DNA of 64,000 nucleotides. Origin: Candidatus Korobacter versatilis (GTDB lineage: Bacteria; Acidobacteriota; Terriglobia; Terriglobales; Acidobacteriaceae). Of the stretch, positions 1-9,135 are shown in pieces. The stretch lies in contig JACPNR010000011.1 in the NCBI GenBank assembly GCA_016185395.1, positions 186,001-250,000 on the forward strand, in the 5' to 3' direction. Each line of letters opens with the position of its first letter. The first letter of the stretch is position 1. Below the pieces are notes generated by a model. It saw nothing but the letters and a program-made list of their open reading frames with translations. It made no database searches and had not been told where the DNA came from. Both the position numbers and the translations under genes were made by a program.

Positions 1-1
1 G

Positions 2-1360
2 GCGAAGTCGGTGGCGGTGGAGGCGAGCATCCTGTCGCTGCTGACCGGCGGCGGGCTGCAAGTCTCGAGCATCACGCTGGTCGAGCCGCAGGTCACGCTC
101 ATCCATAACCCGGCGGGCAAGTGGAACTTCTCCAGCCTGGGCGCGACCGGGGGAGCGGCGGCCAAGAGACCGTCGGCGGCGCCGAACGTGAGCGTGGGCG
201 AACTGAAGATCAAGAACGGCACCATCCACGTGGTGCGCGCGGGCTCGCGGCGTCGCGTGGGAACGTACACCGGCGTGAACCTGACGGCGAAGAACGTGTC
301 GCTGACCTCGAAGATGTCGTTCACGGTGGAGGCGAAGACGCCGGGCAACGGCGAGCTGCACGTGGAAGGCGCGGCCGGTCCGCTGGACCGCGCGGACGCC
401 GCCAAGACGCCGCTCAACGCCAGCGTGGAGCTGAAGCACGTGGACCTGGCCGCGACCGGCTTCATCGATCCCAGCTCCGGCCTTGCCGGCGTGGTGGACT
501 ACACCGGCTCGGTGAAGTCCGACGGCGAGAAGGCGGCGAGCGAGGGCAAGGCGAACGTCAGCAAGCTGCGGGTGGTCCGCGGCGGGCAGCCGGCGAAGGC
601 GCCCGTCGGGCTCGAGTACGCCACCGAGGTGGACCTGGAGCGGCAGACCGGCGAGATCACCAAGGGGTTGATCCACACCGGCAAGAGCGTGACTAGGCTG
701 GGCGGGACGTATGACCTGAAGCCCGACACGCCGGCCGTCCGCATGAAGCTGACGGGCCAGAACCTGCCGGTGAGCGACATCGAAGGCCTGCTGCCGGCGG
801 TGGGCGTGGTGCTGCCGCCGGGTTCGTCGCTGCAAGGCGGAGTGGCGAACGCGAACCTCGACCTGGACGGCCCGGTCGACCGCCTGGTGACCACGGGCAC
901 GGTGAACGTGAACAACACGCGCCTGGCGAACTTCAATCTGGGGTCGGCGATCAAGTCCATGGTCTCGGCGCAGACGGGGAACAACACCGACATCCAGTTG
1001 ATGGCGTGCAAGCTGCGGGTGGCGCCGGACGGCGTCCGCACCGACGACATGAACCTCATCATGCCGACGCTCGGCACGGCGACCGGAGCAGGGACGATCG
1101 CGGCGAACAACGCGCTCAACTACAAACTCAACGTGAAGCTCGCGCCCAACAGTCCGCTGGCCGCGCTGGCGCAGCTCGGCAGCTTGGGCCGCGGCGGCAC
1201 GCTGCCGCTCACCGTGACGGGAACGACGGCGCATCCGGTCATCATCCCCGACATCGGCGGGCTGCTGAAGAACCCGCTCGGCATCGGACAACAGGGTCAG
1301 CAGGGACAAAGCGGCATCGGCGATGCCATCGGCGGACTGTTCGGGAAGAAAAAGAAGTAA
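2..1360 (+). CDS. AsmA-family protein, C-terminal part (cut by window edge)
   Basis: The frame is open from base 2, so the start lies outside the window; about 452 residues are visible. The sequence has the repetitive beta-strand pattern of AsmA-like envelope proteins, with short units such as NASVELKHVDLAATGF and GTVNVNNTRLANFNLGSAI, and a Gly/Gln-rich tail ending in a lysine run (GKKKK). Known AsmA-like proteins are periplasm-facing and are linked to outer-membrane assembly or lipid transport; the exact role here cannot be told. It ends 11 bp before the stop of the convergent peptidase gene, with no clear terminator between them. Confidence 0.7.
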   Translation, partial: AKSVAVEASILSLLTGGGLQVSSITLVEPQVTLIHNPAGKWNFSSLGATGGAAAKRPSAAPNVSVGELKIKNGTIHVVRAGSRRRVGTYTGVNLTAKNVSLTSKMSFTVEAKTPGNGELHVEGAAGPLDRADAAKTPLNASVELKHVDLAATGFIDPSSGLAGVVDYTGSVKSDGEKAASEGKANVSKLRVVRGGQPAKAPVGLEYATEVDLERQTGEITKGLIHTGKSVTRLGGTYDLKPDTPAVRMKLTGQNLPVSDIEGLLPAVGVVLPPGSSLQGGVANANLDLDGPVDRLVTTGTVNVNNTRLANFNLGSAIKSMVSAQTGNNTDIQLMACKLRVAPDGVRTDDMNLIMPTLGTATGAGTIAANNALNYKLNVKLAPNSPLAALAQLGSLGRGGTLPLTVTGTTAHPVIIPDIGGLLKNPLGIGQQGQQGQSGIGDAIGGLFGKKKK

Positions 1361-1371
1361 TCAGCTACTAG

Positions 1372-3162
1372 CTACTTCTTTTCGAAATCTGCGCCGGAGG
1401 CCACCACCTGCGGCACCAGCTTCTTGGCGGTGACGAAGACGGGCTCGATGTCGGTGGGGATGGCGGCGAGCCTGGCCAGTGCGCGCTCCAATCCCGGTCC
1501 CACCACCGCCTTCGTCTCCAGCAATGACTTTGCGCCGGCGTAGTTGCCGGTGGCCTCGAGCGTGAGCAGGTCGTGGTCGAGGTCGCGGAAGGCGGGCTTC
1601 ACCTTCTGCCAGTCGAGCCCAAAGGCGCCGGTCTTGCCCACGACGACGGCGCCCTTGCCGAGCAGATAGTTGAACTGCATGGCCATGCCGCGTCCGTGGG
1701 CTTCCTTGGTGCCGAAGCGCATGGTGCGGAACATGGAGGCGAAATAGGTGGTGTAGAGCTGGCGCTCGCTGATGGCGATGGTGCCCATGGGAATCTTCCC
1801 CGCCGCCTGCTGGTCGAGCAGGTACTGGAGCGCGAAGAGGCCGGTGACATCGGCCTTGGCCTCCTCGATGGCGCCATAGACCTCTTTCATCTCGGCGCGG
1901 GGCGTGGTCTTGCGCCCGTTGAGCTCGATCTGCTGCGGGCCGAGGCCGTGGGTGAGCTCGTGCGCCAGGATGTGGGTGAAGAACGCGTCGAAGCTCAGGC
2001 TCTTCTGCTCCTCCGGCGTGAGCACCTGTTTGGCGATGGGGAGCAGGATCTGCTTGAACTTGGCCTCCTGCACGTTCTTGAGCATGACGCGCTTGGCGCC
2101 TTTTTCGGCGACGACGCGCTCGTCGTTGGGCAGGTTGTAGGCGGCGGTCTGCACGCCGTGTCCGCCATCGCCCGCGGCGAAGACCTCGTTGACCACGCGG
2201 ATGGGCGACATCGCGCCCAGCTTCGGGTTGCGGTACTTCGGCTCGATGGGCAGGTGGCCTTCGATCTCCTGCAAGTGCTGGCCGAAGAAGCCGAGCTTCG
2301 CGGTCTCCTTCTCGTCGCGCAGGTTGACGTAGGCCTCGCACGCGGCCTTGTAGCCGAAGAGCTCGTCGTTGTAGGTCTCGTAGGGGCCGATGGTGACGTC
2401 GAGCGGGGCGTCGAGGTCCATCCAGGCGACGTCGGAGGCGTAGTAGTCGTTGGAGTGGAAGGCGTCGGCGCGCGCGGTGAGGAACTTCTTGAGCGAGTCG
2501 TTGGAGGTGAGGCCGGCGGCCTCGCGCAGGAGCGCGGCAGCGCGGTCGAGTCCTTCTTTATATTGCTCGCTGAACGGGATGGCTTGCAGGTTGCGGTCGG
2601 GGGCGCGGCGGATGACGGTGAAGAACCCTTTGGCGGCTTCCTGTTCTTTGGGCGCCAGGGTCTCGACCCACATCTCGAAATCCTGCCTGGTCATGTCTTC
2701 GGGATAGAAGTTCGCGCCGGCGGGCTTTTCCGCGGGGACATCGGGGAGGAACGCTTTGCCGTGGTCGAGGTCCGACCACGGGCCCTTGTTGAGCCAGAAG
2801 TAATGCAGGCGCGCGCGGCCGAGGGCCGATTTGTCTTTCTGCAGGTTCGCGAACACATCGCGGTCGCCGGACCAAAGCTGGTCCATAAAGACGTGGTTGA
2901 GGATGGCGGCAGCCTGGATGAGCTTGACGAGCGCTTGCTGGTCGCCGGCGGAGAGGTCCGCGGTGGAGACGACTATCGGCGTGGGAGCAAAGCGCGCCGT
3001 CATCTTGCCTAGCTCGGCGATCGAGGGCGTGGGGGGCTGCGCGGGTGCTGCGGAAGGCGCCTTCTTCGTGGTCTTCTTGGCGGCCGGTTTCTGGGCAAAT
3101 CCGGCTGCGGCGGAGAGGGTGAACAAGAGGAGTGCGGCGGTGGTACGGATAAGCTTCGTCAT
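1372..3162 (-). CDS. Exported zinc peptidase related to dipeptidyl peptidase III (M49-like)
   Basis: 596 residues. A hydrophobic signal peptide covers about residues 1-23 (ending AAAGFAQ), followed by a Lys/Ala/Pro-rich linker. The zinc site is HELTH at 401-405, with EEAKAD at about 433-438 as the downstream metal-ligand motif, as in bacterial M49-like hydrolases. YETYNDELFGYKAA at 261-274 is another block I associate with this family. Classical DPP III has HEXXGH, but this protein has plain HEXXH. It probably removes peptides in the periplasm; the substrate is unknown. It starts at ATG 3162. Confidence 0.75.
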   Translation of the reverse strand: MTKLIRTTAALLLFTLSAAAGFAQKPAAKKTTKKAPSAAPAQPPTPSIAELGKMTARFAPTPIVVSTADLSAGDQQALVKLIQAAAILNHVFMDQLWSGDRDVFANLQKDKSALGRARLHYFWLNKGPWSDLDHGKAFLPDVPAEKPAGANFYPEDMTRQDFEMWVETLAPKEQEAAKGFFTVIRRAPDRNLQAIPFSEQYKEGLDRAAALLREAAGLTSNDSLKKFLTARADAFHSNDYYASDVAWMDLDAPLDVTIGPYETYNDELFGYKAACEAYVNLRDEKETAKLGFFGQHLQEIEGHLPIEPKYRNPKLGAMSPIRVVNEVFAAGDGGHGVQTAAYNLPNDERVVAEKGAKRVMLKNVQEAKFKQILLPIAKQVLTPEEQKSLSFDAFFTHILAHELTHGLGPQQIELNGRKTTPRAEMKEVYGAIEEAKADVTGLFALQYLLDQQAAGKIPMGTIAISERQLYTTYFASMFRTMRFGTKEAHGRGMAMQFNYLLGKGAVVVGKTGAFGLDWQKVKPAFRDLDHDLLTLEATGNYAGAKSLLETKAVVGPGLERALARLAAIPTDIEPVFVTAKKLVPQVVASGADFEKK

Positions 3163-3372
3163 GACAAGGGACCTCGGGAGGGCTGGGGCGACCTGCCATC
3201 ATAAATCGAGCGGGGCCGCTGGTGTGGCGCGGGCGAGGCCGAGGGTAGTAAAATCAAGGCACTGTCTCGGGAAACTTTCCTGGCGTCTTTCTTCGCGTCG
3301 TTCTTCGCGAACCAAAGGGCTTCGCGTCCCAGAGGGCTTCCCGTCGCATAAATCCGCATTCCTGAGAGTGAT

Positions 3373-4494
3373 ATGAGCCTGCGTCCTTTGCGTAATCTGG
3401 TTGCCGCGGTGCTGTTGTTGTCGGGGCTGGGGCTACGCGCCGACACGGTGGTGGAAGAGATCGTGGCGCGCATCAACAACGACGTGGTCACGAAGACTGA
3501 GCTGGAGCGGAGCCGCGAGCAGTTGCGGCAGGAGATCAAGCAGGCCAACGTCGCGAACCCGGAGCAGGCCTTCGCGGAGAAAGACAAGGACACGCTGCGG
3601 GACATGATCGACCAGCAGCTGCTGATCCAGAAGGGCCGCGACATCGGGCTGAATGCGGACGCGGAGCTGATCAAGCGGCTGGACGAGATCCGCAAGAACG
3701 CGGGCCTCTCGAGCCTGGAAGACCTGGAAAAGGCGGCGCAGCAGCAGGGCGTGAGCTACGAGGACTGGAAGGCGAACCTGCGCAATCAGATCATCACGCG
3801 CAAAGTGATCGAAGCGGAAGTGGGGCAGCACCTGCAGACGACGCCGGAAGAAGTGCAGAAGTTCTACGAGGCGCACAAAGACGAGTTGAAGCAGCCGGAA
3901 CAGGTGAAGATGAGCGAGATCCTGGTCGCGACGGAGCGTGCGGGAGCCGGGGCGGAGCAGCCGGTGGCGATGTCGGAGGCGGAAGTGGCGCAGCAGAGGG
4001 CGCGCGCGGAGCAGGCGCTGGCGGAGATACGCGGCGGCAAGGCGTTCGAGGAAGTGGCGAAGCAGATGTCGAACGGGCCGACGGCGGCGCAGGGCGGCGA
4101 CCTGGGGTACTTCAAGCGCGGCGTGCTGGCGAAGGAACTGGAGCAGAAGACGTTCGACCAGATGAAGGCGGGCGAAGTCTCAGACATCGTGCGGACGAAG
4201 CAGGGCTTCGTGATCCTGAAGGTGACGGAGCACGCGCAGCCCGGCGTGCCTTCGCTCAAGGAAGTCCACGGGCAGGTGGAACAGGCGCTGTACTACGACA
4301 AGCTGCAGCCGGCGCTGCGCGTTTACCTAACGCGGCTGCGCGAGGACGCGTTCATCGACATCAAGCAGGGATACATCGATTCCGGCGCCAGCCCGAACCA
4401 GACCAAGCCCATCTTCAGCGCGGCGGTGACTGCGGACGAGAAGCAGAAGAAAGAGAAGCGCAAGTTCTATTGCATGTGGATGTGCAAGAGCTAG
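3373..4494 (+). CDS. SurA-like periplasmic chaperone / PpiC-type peptidyl-prolyl isomerase
   Basis: 373 residues with an N-terminal signal peptide (about 1-23, ending GLRAD). Residues about 24-160 form a SurA N-terminal-like helical region (VVEEIVARINNDVVTKTELE is the typical first block). Residues about 172-290 form a PpiC/parvulin domain containing GGDLGYFKRG and GFVILKV. Family role: periplasmic folding and escort of outer-membrane proteins. The C-terminal tail is charged and ends KFYCMWMCKS, which is unusual and could reflect a short extension. It starts at ATG 3373 after a 210-bp gap that separates it from the divergent peptidase gene. Confidence 0.85.
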   Translation: MSLRPLRNLVAAVLLLSGLGLRADTVVEEIVARINNDVVTKTELERSREQLRQEIKQANVANPEQAFAEKDKDTLRDMIDQQLLIQKGRDIGLNADAELIKRLDEIRKNAGLSSLEDLEKAAQQQGVSYEDWKANLRNQIITRKVIEAEVGQHLQTTPEEVQKFYEAHKDELKQPEQVKMSEILVATERAGAGAEQPVAMSEAEVAQQRARAEQALAEIRGGKAFEEVAKQMSNGPTAAQGGDLGYFKRGVLAKELEQKTFDQMKAGEVSDIVRTKQGFVILKVTEHAQPGVPSLKEVHGQVEQALYYDKLQPALRVYLTRLREDAFIDIKQGYIDSGASPNQTKPIFSAAVTADEKQKKEKRKFYCMWMCKS

Positions 4495-4522
4495 CCGGGG
4501 CGGTAGCGCGGCGGTGCTGAGG

Positions 4523-4544
4523 TCTGTTCCAGTTCTGGAACAGA
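4523..4544. promoter_or_regulatory. Perfect 10-bp inverted repeat, operator-like
   Basis: TCTGTTCCAG, a 2-base spacer TT, then its exact complement CTGGAACAGA. It lies 49 bp before the ATG of the small zinc-ribbon gene and 28 bp after the SurA-like gene. No T-run follows, so a terminator is unlikely. The size and symmetry fit a dimeric repressor site, but I do not recognise the regulator. Confidence 0.4.
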
Positions 4545-4593
4545 ACCAACATTTCAAGGCCTTGGGTGACGAAGCGGTCTAAACTGCCGCCCG

Positions 4594-4818
4594 ATGCGCC
4601 TCGTCCACAAATGCCCAAAATGCGGCAGCTTCAACACCATGGCGGTGCCGCCGCTTTCGGCGGAGGAGACGGTGTACCACATGGTCCTGCTGCGGCGATA
4701 CGCATGCCTGGCGTGTAACTGGCCGTTCCGCGAGTTCGCGGGGAAGGTGCGCCTGGTGAGGCGGCCGGCGCCGGAGCGTCGGCAGTCCATCCCTGGGCGA
4801 CGGCCGAGCGGCGACTAG
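4594..4818 (+). CDS. Small zinc-ribbon protein, 74 aa
   Basis: Two CxxC knuckles are visible, CPKCGS near residue 8 and CLACNW near residue 38, spaced as in a zinc ribbon. The C-terminus is Arg/Pro-rich and looks disordered. The ATG at 4594 lies just before the first knuckle. The protein is too short for a family name; small zinc ribbons often bind nucleic acid or partner proteins. It sits alone between the SurA-like and YhaM-like genes. The conserved cysteine spacing argues that it is real. Confidence 0.55.
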   Translation: MRLVHKCPKCGSFNTMAVPPLSAEETVYHMVLLRRYACLACNWPFREFAGKVRLVRRPAPERRQSIPGRRPSGD

Positions 4819-4917
4819 GGCGAGGCAAGACGGCAGGCGCGCGCGGTTGCGGCGCGAGCTTGAAATGGACTACAAATAGCGACTCCAAGCAGTGCCCCGG
4901 GCCCGAGAATCCCCTCT

Positions 4918-5982
4918 ATGGCGAAAGACTTCTACATCCGCGACGCCGCGCAGCACGAGAACACGGTCATCACGTCGAACTTCGTGGTCGCCTCCAAGCA
5001 GATCAAACCGAAGAAGACGGGCGAGCTGTACCTCTGGCTCACGCTGGCGGACAAGAGCGGCCACATCGAAGCGCGCATGTGGGACAACGTGACCGATGTG
5101 CTCTACGGCTTCGAGCAGAATGATTTCGTCAAAGTCAAAGGGCTGATCAACAAGTACAACGGGCGCTTCCAGCTGACGATCCACAAGCTGCGCAAGATGG
5201 ATGAGGGTGAGATCGAGTTCTCCGATTACCTGCCCAAGACCACGAAAGACGTGGACGAGCTGTGGAAGACGCTGGGGGCGTTCGTCCACAGTTTCAAGAA
5301 CCCGCATCTGAAGGCGCTGCTCGAGGCGTTCATGGCCGACCCGGAGATCGCGGCGGCGTACAAGGCGGCGCCGGCGGCGAAGACGCTGCATCATGCGTTC
5401 ATCGGCGGGCTGCTCGACCCCGTGGTCTCGCTGTTCACGAGCTGCGACCTGGTGAGCCGGAATTATCCGGCGATCGATCGCGACCTGCTGCTGACCGGCG
5501 CCTTCCTGCATGACATCGGCAAGGTCCACGAGCTGAGTTACCAGCGCTCGTTCGCCTACACCACGCGCGGCCAGCTGCTCGGGCACATGATCATCGAGCT
5601 GGAGATGCTGCAGGCGAAGATCGAGGAAGTGAACCGGAAGCTGGACACGCCGTTCCCGGCGCCGCTGAAGACGCTGATCGAGCACTTGATCATCAGTCAT
5701 CATGGGCAATACGATTTCGGTTCGCCGAAGCTGCCGATGTTTCCGGAAGCGCTGATGCTGCACTACCTCGACGACCTGGATTCGAAGATGGAAGCGATGC
5801 GCGCGCACTTCGAGCGCGAGGCGGAGAGCGAAGGCGAGTGGACGAGCTACAATCCGTCGTTGTCGCGCCCGCTGCTGAACACGAAAAAGTTCCTGGCGGG
5901 GAAGAAGCCGGCGGCAGCGCCGGAGGAAGACGCTGCCAAGGCGGCCGCGGCGGTGTCGAACAAGGGCGAACCCGGCAGCTAG
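4918..5982 (+). CDS. YhaM-like 3'-5' exoribonuclease (OB fold plus HD domain)
   Basis: 354 residues. Residues about 15-95 form an OB-fold nucleic-acid-binding region (GELYLWLTLADKSGHIEARM). An HD phosphohydrolase domain follows, with HHAFIGGLLDPV at about 159-170, FLHDIGK at about 199-205 and the histidine pair ISHHGQYDFGSPK near 260. This order is that of YhaM/CBF1 RNases, which degrade RNA from the 3' end with metal ions. The last 40 residues are Ala/Lys-rich and low in complexity. The next gene starts 93 bp downstream. Confidence 0.85.
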   Translation: MAKDFYIRDAAQHENTVITSNFVVASKQIKPKKTGELYLWLTLADKSGHIEARMWDNVTDVLYGFEQNDFVKVKGLINKYNGRFQLTIHKLRKMDEGEIEFSDYLPKTTKDVDELWKTLGAFVHSFKNPHLKALLEAFMADPEIAAAYKAAPAAKTLHHAFIGGLLDPVVSLFTSCDLVSRNYPAIDRDLLLTGAFLHDIGKVHELSYQRSFAYTTRGQLLGHMIIELEMLQAKIEEVNRKLDTPFPAPLKTLIEHLIISHHGQYDFGSPKLPMFPEALMLHYLDDLDSKMEAMRAHFEREAESEGEWTSYNPSLSRPLLNTKKFLAGKKPAAAPEEDAAKAAAAVSNKGEPGS

Positions 5983-6075
5983 AAAGCAGCTAGAAAGTCG
6001 CACGACCTTCGTGTCCTTTACCCTGGAAAAGCGCATCTGATATGGTGCAGCACTGATTCTGACTGGGAGGCGTGT

Positions 6076-6756
6076 ATGCGTCGAACGATGAACGTTATCG
6101 GGCTCCTGCTGTTGGCGGTCCTGATCGGATGCGGCTCGAAGCCGCCGGCGGAGGAAGGCGCGCAGTCGTCGCCCGCACCGGGCACCACGGCTAGCGGGGG
6201 CAGCGGGGCGAAGGCGCCCAGCATGATGGATAAGCTGGTGAAGCGGAACATCACTGTGCCGCAAGGCACGGTGCTTGAGGTGCGTCTGAACCAGACGATC
6301 AGCTCGAAGAGCAGCCAGCCGGGCGAGAGCTTCAGCGCGACGGTGGAAGCGCCGGTCGAAGTGGACGGCAAGATCGCCATCCCGAAAGGCGCGGAAGCGA
6401 GCGGCACGGTGGTGGACGCGAAGTCGCTGGGCCGGTTCAAAGGCGCGGCGCGGTTGCAGGTCCGGCTGGATTCGGTGAGCTTTGGCGGGAACAGCTATCC
6501 CATCGACACCGCGTCGGTGAACCGGAGCGCGAAGGGCAAAGGCAAGCGGACGGCGGTGATGATCGGCGGCGGCGCGGGCGCGGGCGCATTGATCGGCGCG
6601 CTGGCCGGCGGCGGCAAGGGCGCGGCCATCGGCGCGCTCGTGGGCGCGGGCGCGGGCACCGCAGGCGCGGCGTTCACCGGCAACAAGGACATCGTGCTGC
6701 CCGCCGAGACGATGCTGGCGTTCAAGCTGCTGAAGGCGGTGGAAGTGAAGCTGTAA
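6076..6756 (+). CDS. Lipoprotein with glycine-zipper segment
   Basis: 226 residues. The N-terminus is a lipoprotein signal ([10 protein letters not shown], lipobox cysteine near residue 19). A beta-rich middle domain (about 58-150) holds [17 protein letters not shown] and a [14 protein letters not shown] strand. Residues about 160-200 form a long Gly/Ala stretch of the GxxxG type (glycine zipper), probably membrane-inserting. Outer-membrane anchoring is inferred. The function is not known to me. A strong terminator follows. Confidence 0.65.
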   Translation: MRRTMNVIGLLLLAVLIGCGSKPPAEEGAQSSPAPGTTASGGSGAKAPSMMDKLVKRNITVPQGTVLEVRLNQTISSKSSQPGESFSATVEAPVEVDGKIAIPKGAEASGTVVDAKSLGRFKGAARLQVRLDSVSFGGNSYPIDTASVNRSAKGKGKRTAVMIGGGAGAGALIGALAGGGKGAAIGALVGAGAGTAGAAFTGNKDIVLPAETMLAFKLLKAVEVKL

Positions 6757-6785
6757 AACAGTTGCGAGTACCGAGTCGCGAGTAG

Positions 6786-6814
6786 CCGGGGCGTTTGAAG
6801 CGCCCCGGTTTTTC
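6786..6814 (+). terminator. Rho-independent terminator after the glycine-zipper lipoprotein
   Basis: CCGGGGCG, a 7-base loop, then the exact complement CGCCCCGG followed by TTTTTC. It lies 30 bp after the lipoprotein stop and just before the HAD gene. Confidence 0.85.
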
Positions 6815-6852
6815 TGTGAGTCTCGGTGCGCTCCATAGTGGGCGAATCTTCT

Positions 6853-7539
6853 ATGACGCTCGATTTTTCGAAGTTTGAAGTCCTGACGTTCGATTGTTAT
6901 GGCACGCTGATCGACTGGGAAACGGGGATATTGGGCGCGCTGCGTCCGTTGACGGCGCAGCACGGCAAGGCGCTGAGCGACGCCGAACTACTCGCGCTCT
7001 ACGGCGAGCTCGAGGCGCGGATCGAGGCGGGACCGTATCAGCGCTACCGCGAGGTGCTGCGGGGCGTCGTCCGCGGAATGGGCGAGCGGTTGGGCTTTCA
7101 GGCGACGGAAGCGGAGATGGATTCCCTGCCGGGATCGCTGGGCGCGTGGCCTCCGTTCCCGGATACGGTGGCGGCGCTGCGCCGATTGAAGACGCGCTAC
7201 CGGCTGGCCATCATCTCGAACACCGACGACGGCCTGTTCGCGCAGACGGCGAAGCGGCTCGAAGTGCCGCTTGACGCGGTCGTCACGGCGGAGCAGGCGG
7301 GGAGCTACAAGCCCGCGTTCCACAACTTTCACATGGCGCTGGAGCGGTTGGGCGTGGCGAAAGAGAAAGTGCTGCACGTGGGGCAGAGCCGTCACCACGA
7401 TATTGCGCCGTCCCGCGCGCTGGGCATCCGGAATGTGCTGGTCGTGCGCCGCGGGCGCGGTGCGGTGCTGGAGAATGCCGCACAGCCGGATGTGGAAGTC
7501 CCGGACCTGAAGACGCTGGCCGACCTGGCGGGCGTCTAA
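6853..7539 (+). CDS. HAD-superfamily hydrolase, haloacid dehalogenase-like (type II)
   Basis: 228 residues from the ATG at 6853; an upstream in-frame start at 6826 would add nine residues unlike the family. HAD motif I is [12 protein letters not shown] with the nucleophile Asp, motif II is ISNTDDG, the motif III lysine lies in YKPAF, and motif IV is VGQSRHHDI. The [10 protein letters not shown] form is typical of L-2-haloacid dehalogenase-like proteins, though most relatives have untested substrates. Dehalogenase activity should not be assumed. Confidence 0.8.
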   Translation: MTLDFSKFEVLTFDCYGTLIDWETGILGALRPLTAQHGKALSDAELLALYGELEARIEAGPYQRYREVLRGVVRGMGERLGFQATEAEMDSLPGSLGAWPPFPDTVAALRRLKTRYRLAIISNTDDGLFAQTAKRLEVPLDAVVTAEQAGSYKPAFHNFHMALERLGVAKEKVLHVGQSRHHDIAPSRALGIRNVLVVRRGRGAVLENAAQPDVEVPDLKTLADLAGV

Positions 7540-7569
7540 ACATTCCAAGGAAGCAGTGACGAGTCCGCG

Positions 7570-8403
7570 CTAGGCGGCGCGGGGCTTTTTTTCCTGTCCG
7601 AGGAAGGCGCGCACGGCTTCGTTGACCTGCACGCAGACGCTGTCCTCGACCTGGAGGAGGTCGCCGATGAGCGAGCTGATCTCGACGACGAGCAGGTTCT
7701 GCTGGACGATCCTGGTGATGATGCACCGCAATATGCGGGCTTCCTCGAGCAGCATGGGAATGGTGTAGCCCTGCTCGCGCCGCGTGGTGCCGTGTTTGGC
7801 AGCGGCCTTGAGCGCCTTGCGGCTCGCCTCTGGCGGGCCAGGCGACCGCAGGACGCGCACCAGTTCGTCGAGCACCTGGGGGACGTGGTCGGTGCGCTCT
7901 TTGCCGCTGAGCGGGATGGCAACGATCTCCGGCATCCTCTCGATCGTGTCGAGCCACTCGCTGACGATGAGGTCGCGGTTGTCGTCGATGACTTCGCGCA
8001 CGCGCTTGGTGGCGATGGAGCGGCGCGGCGGGCGTCCGGCGGAGAGCAGTTTATTCTGGATGGTGGCGACGAGATGCTTGGCGTCGGTGGGCTTGACGAT
8101 GTAGTCGTCCACCTGGCTGCGGATGGCCTCGAGCGCGGTCTCGAACGCAGGGAAGCCGGTGATGATGATGGTGACGGCGTCCGGCTGGACGCGGCGCATG
8201 GCGCTGACGACGGTGAATCCGTCGCCGGGCTCGCCGATGTTGAGGTCGGAGAGCAGCACCTGAAACGCCTCTTTGTGGATGAGTTCGAGGGCGGCGGGGA
8301 CATTGCTCGCGGTGGTGACCTCGAAGTCGTGCATCTCGAGGACGGCGGGCAGCGTGGCGCGGATGCCGGGCTCGTCATCCACGAACAGAACGCGCGTTTT
8401 CAA
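7570..8403 (-). CDS. Response regulator with receiver domain and C-terminal RsbR-like helical domain
   Basis: 277 residues. The receiver domain (1-120) has the acidic pair VDDEP, the phosphoacceptor Asp in LLSDLNIG and Lys in IVKPTD. The C-terminal part (about 130-270, with VSEWLDTIERMPE and GYTIPMLLEEARILR) resembles the RsbR/RsbT co-antagonist N-terminal fold rather than a DNA-binding domain, so output is probably by protein contact. The start codon is TTG at 8403, preceded by AGGGAA. It is the last of three co-directional signalling genes. Confidence 0.75.
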   Translation of the reverse strand: MKTRVLFVDDEPGIRATLPAVLEMHDFEVTTASNVPAALELIHKEAFQVLLSDLNIGEPGDGFTVVSAMRRVQPDAVTIIITGFPAFETALEAIRSQVDDYIVKPTDAKHLVATIQNKLLSAGRPPRRSIATKRVREVIDDNRDLIVSEWLDTIERMPEIVAIPLSGKERTDHVPQVLDELVRVLRSPGPPEASRKALKAAAKHGTTRREQGYTIPMLLEEARILRCIITRIVQQNLLVVEISSLIGDLLQVEDSVCVQVNEAVRAFLGQEKKPRAA

Positions 8404-8443
8404 ATGTTCCCTACTCTCCGGGTTCGGCCTGAGGGCGATCGGG

Positions 8444-9109
8444 TCACTGGTTGACGGGTATCTTGATGATCTTCTTCTGGATGGCGTAGGTGACGAGCTG
8501 CGCCTTGTTGTGGATGTCGAGCTTGCGCATGAGGTTGAACTTGTGCGCCTCGATGGTCTTCACGCTCAGTCCCAACAGCACGGCGATCTCCTTGACCGAA
8601 TTGCCTTCCGCCAAAAGCTTGAGTATCTCGCGCTCGCGCGGAGTGAGCGTGGACATGCGCGGCCGCATCTTGGCGTCGCGCACGCGCGCGCGGAAGTCCT
8701 CGACCAGCTTGCCCAGCACCTGCGACGAGAGATACTTGCCGCCCTTGTAAACGTCTTTCACGGCGGTGAGCAGCTGGGGCGCGGGCGTGTCTTTCAACAC
8801 GTATCCGGCGGCGCCGACCTCGAGACACTGCACCAGGTAATCTTCGTCCTCGTACATGGTGAGGAAGAGGACCTTGGTCTCGGGACGGTTCTTGCGGATG
8901 TGGCGCGCGGCTTCGAAGGAGGAGAGGCCGGGCATGCCGATATCCATGAGCACGACGTCGGGCTTCAGTTCCTTGGCGCGCTCGACGGCGGCGCCGCCAT
9001 CGGCGGCTTCGCCGACGACCTCGAAATCACTCTCACTCTCCAACAGCCGGCGGACACCCTGACGGAACAGCGTGTGATCATCGACGAGCAAGCACTTGAT
9101 CTTTGGCAT
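8444..9109 (-). CDS. NarL/FixJ-type response regulator
   Basis: 221 residues. The receiver domain has LLVDDHTLFRQG, phosphoacceptor Asp in VVLMDIGMPG and the Lys of LKDT. The LuxR-type helix-turn-helix at about 150-215 reads LTPREREILKLLAEG then VKEIAVLLGLSVKTIEAH, so it binds DNA. It sits between the other regulator and the histidine kinase on the same strand (gaps of about 40 and 26 bp), which makes it the likely partner of that kinase. Confidence 0.9.
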   Translation of the reverse strand: MPKIKCLLVDDHTLFRQGVRRLLESESDFEVVGEAADGGAAVERAKELKPDVVLMDIGMPGLSSFEAARHIRKNRPETKVLFLTMYEDEDYLVQCLEVGAAGYVLKDTPAPQLLTAVKDVYKGGKYLSSQVLGKLVEDFRARVRDAKMRPRMSTLTPREREILKLLAEGNSVKEIAVLLGLSVKTIEAHKFNLMRKLDIHNKAQLVTYAIQKKIIKIPVNQ

Positions 9110-9135
9110 CGTTACGCTTCCTTTTCTCGCGCCGA

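Noticed and set aside
1573..3012. Open plus-strand frame of 479 codons
   Set aside because: Antisense to the M49-like peptidase; no recognisable motif.
4870..6963. Open minus-strand frame of 697 codons
   Set aside because: It spans two plus-strand genes (YhaM-like and the lipoprotein) and the terminator between them; Arg/Gln/His-rich without domains.
6853..7539. Dehalogenation of chlorinated acids by the HAD protein
   Set aside because: The motif set fits the L-2-haloacid dehalogenase-like group, but most members have other phosphatase-type substrates and no halo-acid genes are nearby.
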